DNA of 64,000 nt from Trujillonella endophytica. Its GTDB lineage: Bacteria; Actinomycetota; Actinomycetes; Mycobacteriales; Geodermatophilaceae. Each line of letters starts with the position of its first letter. Within the stretch, counting starts at the first letter, position 1. A model generated the notes under the pieces. The model did no database searches, was not told where the DNA came from, and saw only the letters and a list, made by a program, of their open reading frames with translations. The position numbers and the translations under genes were made by a program. Of this stretch, positions 62,453-64,000 are shown in pieces. The stretch covers positions 310,001-374,000 of the forward strand of contig NZ_FOEE01000002.1 of assembly GCF_900110555.1 (NCBI RefSeq), read 5' to 3'.

Positions 62453-63096
62453 TGCGGGTCGTGCTCGCCGAGGACTCGGTGCTCCTCCGGGAGGGGCTGG
62501 TGCGCCTCCTGGAGGAGGCCGGCACGGAGGTCGTCGCCGCCGTCGGAGACGGCCCGTCGCTGGTGCGGGCCGTGCGGGAGCTGCGCCCGGACGTCGCCGT
62601 CGTCGACGTCCGGATGCCCCCGACGCACACCGACGAGGGCCTGCGGGCCGCCGTCGAGGCCCGCGCCTCGGTCCCGGGGACCGCGGTGCTCGTGCTCTCC
62701 CAGTACGTCGAGGTCGCCTACGCCGACGAGCTGCTCGCCGACGGCCGCGGCGGGGTCGGCTACCTGCTCAAGGACCGGGTGGCGGACCTGGACCAGCTGC
62801 TGGCCGCGCTGTCGGACGTCGTCGCCGGGGGCACCGTGCTCGATCCGCAGGTGGTGGCGCAGCTGTTCGCCCGGCGGCGGTCCGACGACCCGGTGCGCCG
62901 GCTGACGCCGCGGGAGCGCGAGGTGCTGGGCCTGATCGCCGAGGGCCACTCCAACACCGCGGTCGCCCGGCTCCTGGTGGTCACCCCCGGGGCAGTGGAG
63001 AAGCACACCCAGCGGATCTTCGCCAAGCTCGGCCTGGCCCCCGACGAGGACCGCAACAGCCGGGTCATGGCGACCCTGGCCTACCTGCGGTCCTGA
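62449..63096 (+). CDS. LuxR/NarL-type response regulator
   Basis: The 215-aa regulator has a receiver domain with the phospho-accepting Asp in AVVDVRMPPT and the conserved Lys in GYLLKDRVADLD. Its C-terminal LuxR HTH reads LTPREREVLGLIAEGHSNTA, with VEKHTQRIFAKLGL as the recognition part. GTG at 62449 (or ATG 62452) overlaps the kinase stop. It is the cognate partner of the kinase. Target genes are unknown. Confidence 0.94.
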   Translation: MMRVVLAEDSVLLREGLVRLLEEAGTEVVAAVGDGPSLVRAVRELRPDVAVVDVRMPPTHTDEGLRAAVEARASVPGTAVLVLSQYVEVAYADELLADGRGGVGYLLKDRVADLDQLLAALSDVVAGGTVLDPQVVAQLFARRRSDDPVRRLTPREREVLGLIAEGHSNTAVARLLVVTPGAVEKHTQRIFAKLGLAPDEDRNSRVMATLAYLRS

Positions 63097-63097
63097 G

Positions 63098-63156
63098 GAA
63101 GGACCCTCCTGCCCCCCACCACTCGCACGCTCGCGGCGGGACCCTGCAGGAGGGCC
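63098..63156. repeat. 60-bp intergenic repeat, copy 2
   Basis: It is near-identical to 15546-15605, with the same CCCTCCTGC/GCAGGAGGG end inverted repeats and GCTCGC-rich centre. It sits between the convergent response regulator and MmcQ/YjbR genes, two bases past the former's stop. Confidence 0.85.
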
Positions 63157-63158
63157 GG

Positions 63159-63521
63159 TCAGGCCTGATCGGACGGCTCCGCCGCTGCATCGAAGGCCGC
63201 GCGCAGCCGCGCCGGCGCCCGCAGCCGCCAGGCCTCGGTGAGCAGCTCGGCGAGCTCGTCCCGGTCGACCGCCGCGAGGTCGACGACGACCATCGTCGAG
63301 TTCCGGTAGTGGTGCGGCACCGAGAAGACCTCGGGCCGCTCGGCGGCCAGCGTCCGGTTCTCCCCCTCGGCCAGCCGGATCGCCACCCACTCCTCCCCGG
63401 GCGGCATCGAGGCGAAGATCTTGTCCTTCACCCGCAGGCAGGCCAGGTCCCACGCCGGGCGCTCGGTCGCCTCGGGCAGCGCCAGCGCGACGGCGCGGAC
63501 GTCGGCGGGGGTCGCGGGCAC
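63159..63521 (-). CDS. MmcQ/YjbR family protein
   Basis: The 120-aa protein has the family pattern: PATPADVRAVALALPEATER, DKIFASMPPGEEWVAIRLAE, VPHHYRNSTMVVVDLAA and LAELLTEAWRLRAPARLRAA. GTG at 63521 begins the conserved part. It lies five bases after the MarR gene and is probably co-transcribed with it. Function is unknown. A relative is at 49298-49723. Confidence 0.85.
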   Translation of the reverse strand: MPATPADVRAVALALPEATERPAWDLACLRVKDKIFASMPPGEEWVAIRLAEGENRTLAAERPEVFSVPHHYRNSTMVVVDLAAVDRDELAELLTEAWRLRAPARLRAAFDAAAEPSDQA

Positions 63522-63526
63522 GCCGC

Positions 63527-63955
63527 TCAGCTCTCCCGGCCCAGCGCGCGCTCGATGTTCTCCGCCATCCGGCGCAGCACCAGCACCGTGCGCTCGTACT
63601 CCTGCCGGGACAGCCCGTCGGCCACGTGCCGGCGCACCCGGCCGATCGCCCGTTCCAGCCGCTCGTGGGCGGTCCGCCCCTCTGCGGTGAGCGTCAGCGC
63701 TCCGGTCGTGCGGTCCACCCAGCCGCGGCCGTACAGGTCGGCCGCGATCGCCGGGACGCGCCCGTCGAAGTCGGCCAGGGAACTCGCCAGCGCCGCCTCG
63801 TCGGCCGGCGCCTCGGCCAGCGAGTGCAGCACCTGCCAGTGCCGGCGGGTGAGGCCCTCCCCGGCGACGGCGGTGTCGACGACGTCCTCCAGGAGGGCGT
63901 CGAGGTGCTTGACCCACCAGCCGATGGGCCGCTGCGCCGGATCCATGCGCGGCAT
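63527..63955 (-). CDS. MarR family transcriptional regulator
   Basis: The 142-aa regulator has a winged-helix region: LTRRHWQVLHSLAEAPADEA, LASSLADFDGRVPAIAADLY, GRGWVDRTTGALTLTAEGRT. Dimerisation helices lie at both ends. Start at 63955 or the next Met in frame (63943) cannot be separated by ribosome-binding site. It lies directly upstream of the MmcQ/YjbR gene and may control that pair. Target and ligand are unknown. Confidence 0.85.
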   Translation of the reverse strand: MPRMDPAQRPIGWWVKHLDALLEDVVDTAVAGEGLTRRHWQVLHSLAEAPADEAALASSLADFDGRVPAIAADLYGRGWVDRTTGALTLTAEGRTAHERLERAIGRVRRHVADGLSRQEYERTVLVLRRMAENIERALGRES

Positions 63956-64000
63956 CCTGGCACCGCGGCGGCCCGGATGCGGGCCGAAGTCGTTGGCGAC

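Overview
The window is chromosomal DNA from a very GC-rich actinobacterium. The clpP1-clpP2-clpX/tig block, the folC-DUF4233 pair, BTAD- and ECF-type regulators, frequent GTG starts and 4-nt stop/start overlaps all fit. The intergenic repeats and gene complement suggest a Geodermatophilaceae-like organism (Blastococcus, Geodermatophilus, Modestobacter). That placement is an inference from general resemblance.

Layout. Positions 1-4.0 kb: TetR regulator, cytochrome P450, family III CoA-transferase and a TIM-barrel isomerase, probably a small catabolic unit. 4.0-15.5 kb: housekeeping genes (DUF4233, folC, valS, clpX, clpP2, clpP1, tig, tRNA-Pro), with an MpaB/DUF2236 gene and an AbiEi-like/DUF559 gene between them, separated by clear stem-loop terminators. 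15.6-21.0 kb: GT1 glycosyltransferase, large BTAD/AAA/TPR regulator and a methyltransferase.

21.1-42.2 kb is an integrative element. It is inserted in tRNA-Gly(TCC) and bounded by perfect 46-bp direct repeats of the tRNA 3' end (21089-21134 and 42132-42177). It holds a tyrosine integrase and excisionase, two IS110-family transposases plus a decayed third, and two defence-like modules. The first is a tightly coupled four-gene operon of low GC: a phosphoribosyltransferase-like protein, an ORC/CDC6-like AAA ATPase, an unrecognised Rossmann-like protein and a gamma-type N6-adenine methyltransferase. The second is a type I restriction-modification operon (hsdM-hsdS-hsdR) followed by three extra genes: a protein with one hydrophobic segment, a PD-(D/E)XK nuclease and an unknown protein. 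The four-gene operon is the best candidate for a poorly described system.

42.2-64 kb is ordinary chromosome: a small zinc-ribbon-like gene, a GlsB-like protein, gluconate uptake and kinase, a BenE transporter and several conserved hypotheticals. It also holds a helR-type RNA polymerase recycling ATPase with an apparent rifamycin-associated element upstream, a TetR/cupin pair sharing a palindromic operator, a four-gene NTF2/VOC/SRPBCC operon, a sigma factor with a SnoaL-like tail, a lipoprotein, a NarL-type two-component pair and a MarR regulator. A 60-bp intergenic repeat occurs at both 15.55 kb and 63.1 kb.

All functional calls come from reading motifs by eye. No database search was run.
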